In this document: positions 61,014 through 64,000 of the stretch, piece by piece
Numbering within the stretch: position 1 is the stretch's first letter
Layout of the letters: every line of letters starts with the position of its first letter
Assembly (NCBI GenBank): GCA_964035575.1
Contig: OZ037895.1
Span: 372,001 to 436,000, forward strand
Source of the DNA: Rhynchopus sp. YZ270_cl-10
Lineage: Eukaryota > Euglenozoa > Diplonemea > Diplonemida > Diplonemidae
Reading direction: 5' to 3'
Length of the DNA: 64,000 bases
Notes under the pieces: model-generated
What the model was told of the DNA's origin: nothing
The model's input: only the letters and a program-made list of their open reading frames with translations
Database searches by the model: none
Position numbers and translations under genes: made by a program

Positions 61014-61250
61014 TCAGGTACTGAATAAGAAAGTGAAGTATGAGGGGTGTGTGTGTGGGTGTTGATACAATGTGGAGAGGAGGAGAGAATTCTTATTTTG
61101 CTTTGTTTGTTTGTTTTGTCTAAAAAAAAGGAAAATGGAGAGAAAGAAACCTTGAAAGATGCGCATCAGAGGGGAAGGTTCAGTCAGACAATACATATCT
61201 AGAGGGAAAAGAAGCCTTTCCAAAAAAGAAAAAAAGAAAAAAAGAAAAAA
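61014..61250. other. intergenic, low complexity
   Basis: AT-rich runs between the 1.06-kb transposon and a T-family copy. Nothing is recognisable. Confidence 0.3.
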
Positions 61251-61300
61251 GTGAAGTTGATAGTGCAAACGCCTCTAGGACGCAAGGCACTGACGACCTC
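61251..61300 (-). repeat. T-family tRNA-like repeat, partial
   Basis: GTGAAGTTGATAGTGCAAAC, GCCTCTAGGACGCAAGGCAC, TGACGACC. It follows a long A/G run and lacks the T-arm-like half. Confidence 0.6.
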
Positions 61301-61701
61301 AAATAAAAATAAAGGGTTTTTGGCAAGATGAAAACCTTCGTCATGTTCAGATCTCTATTTCCAAAAAGATGAAATACGCCACGCGCACACATCTAAAAAA
61401 AGAGAGACCAAATAACCCCCGTTGGAGACATGGAAAAAACAAAAAAGAGATGAAAAATGCGATGACGCTAAAAAAAAAAGTCACAAAAAAGAAAAAGGTT
61501 GAAAACCTTTCAAACAATAATCCCGCTGAGAATATAAACCTTCACAAATAGAAGAAATAAAAAACAACCCCACACAACGCAATCTCCCGGAGTGTCTAGC
61601 GACACATGCACTGAACAAAAAAAAATCCCCCCCCCCTTCCCACCCTGATTGCGTTTTTATCCAAACCTTACGGCACCCGAGAAGAATGGAGATATTTTTA
61701 T

Positions 61702-62394
61702 TTATCGCATAGCACTGGCTTGGACAAAGCCCCCTCCTAATCCTCCACCACCACCTCCTCCTCCTCCACCTCCTCCTCCTCCTAATCCACCACCGCCACC
61801 ACTCTCCGCATCAACCCACTCAAAAAACCCGCACCCCTGATCTCTCGGCTTGGGACACGCTCTGTAGCGTCTCCCTTGATGTGGTTCTTTCTGTGCAGTG
61901 CGTACCGTAGTAGCCAGCCCGCAGCCACAAGGGAAGTTGCTGTCGGGTGCGACGTACTCATCGACCCAATGAAAGGTGCCGCAGCCCGCATCGCGTCCTT
62001 TGGGGCATGCATAGAAGGCACGGCCAGGGGGGTTGCTGTTGTTGGTGGTGCGCTCTGCACAGGGTGTGGGGGGTACGCAGCTGCAGTTGGGTGTGTTATT
62101 ATTGTGCTGCGGGGGTGGGGTGGGCTGTTGCCGGTACTGTGGTGCGGGGTTGTGGAACTGCTGTGGTTGCTGCTGGGGTGGCTGTTGGTATTGCCTAGGC
62201 TGCTGTTGACGTGGCGGGGGGGCCTGAGCAGGCGCACCCACAACAACCGGCTGGCGCTGTCGTGCATTACTCTGCCGTGAAGTATTCTGCCGCGCTGCAG
62301 GCGCACGTTGCGGATGCTGCCCTTTCACTTCAATCGTATCAAACCGAGTTTCGCACCATAAACACGTCTGTTTTTTAGGGGTTTTGTGGAACAT
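61702..62394 (-). CDS. double GRF zinc-finger protein
   Basis: A 230-residue protein. A CLWCETRFDT segment at the start has one CxxC pair. Residues 30-110 are Gln/Pro/Ala-rich and disordered. Two GRF-type zinc fingers follow: CSCVPPTPC...GRAFYACPKGRDAGCGTFHW (about 112-150) and CGCGLATTV...GRRYRACPKPRDQGCGFFEW (about 158-200), each with the C-x-C, GR-x-(F/Y)Y-x-CP and CG-x-F-x-W spacing found at the C-termini of topoisomerase III-alpha, APE2 and NEIL3, where they bind single-stranded DNA. A Gly-rich tail ends the protein. No catalytic domain is attached, so it may be an accessory DNA-binding protein or the last exon of a longer gene. Confidence 0.75.
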   Translation of the reverse strand: MFHKTPKKQTCLWCETRFDTIEVKGQHPQRAPAARQNTSRQSNARQRQPVVVGAPAQAPPPRQQQPRQYQQPPQQQPQQFHNPAPQYRQQPTPPPQHNNNTPNCSCVPPTPCAERTTNNSNPPGRAFYACPKGRDAGCGTFHWVDEYVAPDSNFPCGCGLATTVRTAQKEPHQGRRYRACPKPRDQGCGFFEWVDAESGGGGGLGGGGGGGGGGGGGGLGGGFVQASAMR

Positions 62395-63715
62395 AAAAGA
62401 AGAAAGTGGAATGCATTTTTTTTTTTGAAATTCAAAAGTAAAGCAATGTTGGTATGATCACCCAAACGGATTCTCCGTGGTTTCTCCCGAAGGTGCTCCG
62501 CAAATCTTAATATAGCCCGAAACAGTTCTCCGTGGTTCTCCCGTGGGTTGTCCGTACCCCCTTGAATCACACCAAATGTACTATCAAAATGGGGGGGTGT
62601 TTTTGACATACAGTAACGGAAAATTCGTCCATATCGTCGCAGTGAATAGTCCAGTCTGGAGGGTGGATTCCATGTCTGTTGGAAAGAAAACGGAGTGGGG
62701 TTGATGAGAGAAGAGATAATCGAGAGGAGAAAAAAAGGATTGAATTTTTTTTTTGTATTTGGTTCTGTACACAGCAGGTCATAACCCACACTGAACTGAT
62801 TCTCAGTATGGGCAAAAGCTCCCGGGTGGTGTGCTCCCAGTTTCGTGTCCCTTTCCCCCTTTCCCATTTCCCCTCCCTCAACCCCTCTCCGTTTTTGTCC
62901 CATTTGCTTTGTTCGTTTTGAGTTTTCTTGCCTTTCAGTGAATATCTTGGTGCATGAAATACAACCAACTATACAATTTCTGTTCTTGCCGAGAGGAGTC
63001 GTTGTGTGACGCCACCTATCGTTGCAAACGGTGCTCAAAAAAAATCAGCTTTTTATTTTATTTTTTCAATTCGAGATATGAAAAGATCTATGGAATAAGG
63101 GGGGGAGCCCATCGTACGCATTCTTTTTTGCCGTTCTCTCAAATTCCAAAAAAAAAAATCAAAAAATCCAAATCATTGACATCAAAAAAATTTTTTTGTG
63201 CATGCATCCCTTTGTCCTACAGACGACGGAACCATTCTAAAAAGAGGTTACATTCTGCAATCTGTGGCGCCACGTTTTTTTCCTTTTCTTTTTTTTTTGA
63301 GTCATTTTCTTTGGAAATCTTTCATTTTTTCCTTTCTTTCGAGAGAAGGGGAAGAAGAAAAACAGAGCATACGATACGCTGCCGTGCATTCCTCTATTCA
63401 AAATACATCGAAATAAAAGAAAAAAAAAATACACAAAACTGATTTTCAAGCCCCCAACAGACTATATTGTACAATTGGGCAAGAATTTTTCGTTTGTTAA
63501 GTATACCATGACCAAGCATTGAACGACAAAAAAAAAGACACAAAAAAAAGACAGCATTGAAACATAGAAGAGAGAGGCTATGGGTGGGTAGGGGGAGAAG
63601 GGTTGGGGACAAAAAAAAGAAGTCACACTTGCTCTTCGCGAATAGGGATTTAGAACCCTTCATCGTTCGAACGATTTCCCCTTTTTTGGGAAAACGGAAA
63701 TTGCGATGCGCGAGG
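62395..63715. other. intergenic, no feature resolved
   Basis: AT-rich. The minus frame just upstream of the GRF gene is open for about 240 codons but has poor composition and no recognisable domain; an upstream exon of the GRF gene cannot be excluded. No repeat family member was found. Confidence 0.3.
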
Positions 63716-63988
63716 TTATTGTTGGGTAGGGAGGGGAGGGGAGGGGAAGGGGATTTTTTTATCTACATCATACTTGAACGTTAATTTCATCCGCAACGCG
63801 TTGTGCGCTATGCAAGTGTCCGAAGTTACCTTGATCTCAATGTTCCTTGGGAGGTAGACTTTGTGTTCGCACTCTCGGTTGTCGCATTTGGCGTAGATGT
63901 CGTTGCCCTGTTTTTTTGAGATTTTGGAGGAAAAAGTTACTTGTGTCTCTTTGCTGTTGTACGTTATTGTTGCGTTGAAGCATCTACA
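63716..63988 (-). CDS. possible 3' exon of a gene cut by the window edge
   Basis: On the minus strand an open stretch reads CFNATITYNSKETQVTFSSK, DIYAKCDNRECEHKVYLPRN and IEIKVTSDTCIAHNALRMKL before a Pro-rich end and a stop. The balanced composition and CDNREC-EH motif look like real protein. It is preceded by CATGTAG, a possible splice acceptor, so the rest would lie beyond 64000. An intron at GTAACTTC inside it is possible but unlike the GTATG sites of other introns here. No family assigned. Confidence 0.35.
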   Translation of the reverse strand, partial: CRCFNATITYNSKETQVTFSSKISKKQGNDIYAKCDNRECEHKVYLPRNIEIKVTSDTCIAHNALRMKLTFKYDVDKKIPFPSPPLPTQQ

Positions 63989-64000
63989 CTACATGTCCCT

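Overview
This window looks like nuclear DNA of a free-living, flagellated protist. Long GC-rich coding regions sit in AT-rich intergenic DNA full of A/T homopolymers and short repeats. Every gene I can support (18 complete or near complete, plus one partial at the right edge) is on the minus strand. That one-way layout, two adenylate cyclases with a catalytic motif like that of trypanosomatid receptor cyclases, and an AG 5-35 nt upstream of many start codons suggest a euglenozoan-type polycistronic cluster, perhaps with spliced-leader trans-splicing. Three genes need conventional cis-introns (43-564 bp, 5' ends GTATGN, 3' ends CAG), which would be unusual for a trypanosomatid. The lineage is an inference.

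Layout: 0.4-9.9 kb holds two mosaic paralogous membrane adenylate cyclases separated by 4 kb of repeats. 10-13.4 kb holds two transposons. 13.4-20.2 kb holds an amino-acid permease and a large helical-repeat/coiled-coil protein. 20.4-21.0 kb is a foldback element. 21.3-27.8 kb is a tandem array of four secreted F5/8C-like cysteine-rich proteins. 29.4-41.3 kb is the densest part: a Kv-type potassium channel, an Ldh2-family oxidoreductase, ribosomal protein eL19, a coiled-coil Ser-rich protein, a PB1-domain protein and a GT23-like fucosyltransferase. 41.3-48.7 kb has no host gene that I see; it holds hAT remnants and terminal-inverted-repeat elements. 48.8-57.7 kb has a possibly lipidated MGC-start protein, a four-exon coiled-coil protein and CFAP74 (axonemal). 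57.7-61.5 kb is transposon-rich. 61.7-64 kb has a double GRF zinc-finger protein and a cut-off exon.

The genes do not form one pathway. They read as sensing and signalling (cyclases, ion channel, secreted lectin-like family), flagellar structure (CFAP74 and perhaps the coiled-coil protein) and housekeeping. The most unusual content lies between the genes: several families of tiny structured repeats (a 7-nt-loop hairpin, two tRNA-like families sharing one 3' end, and others), with the main families always in one orientation relative to transcription; transposons whose interior is a minisatellite; and a foldback element built from CG-bearing palindromes.
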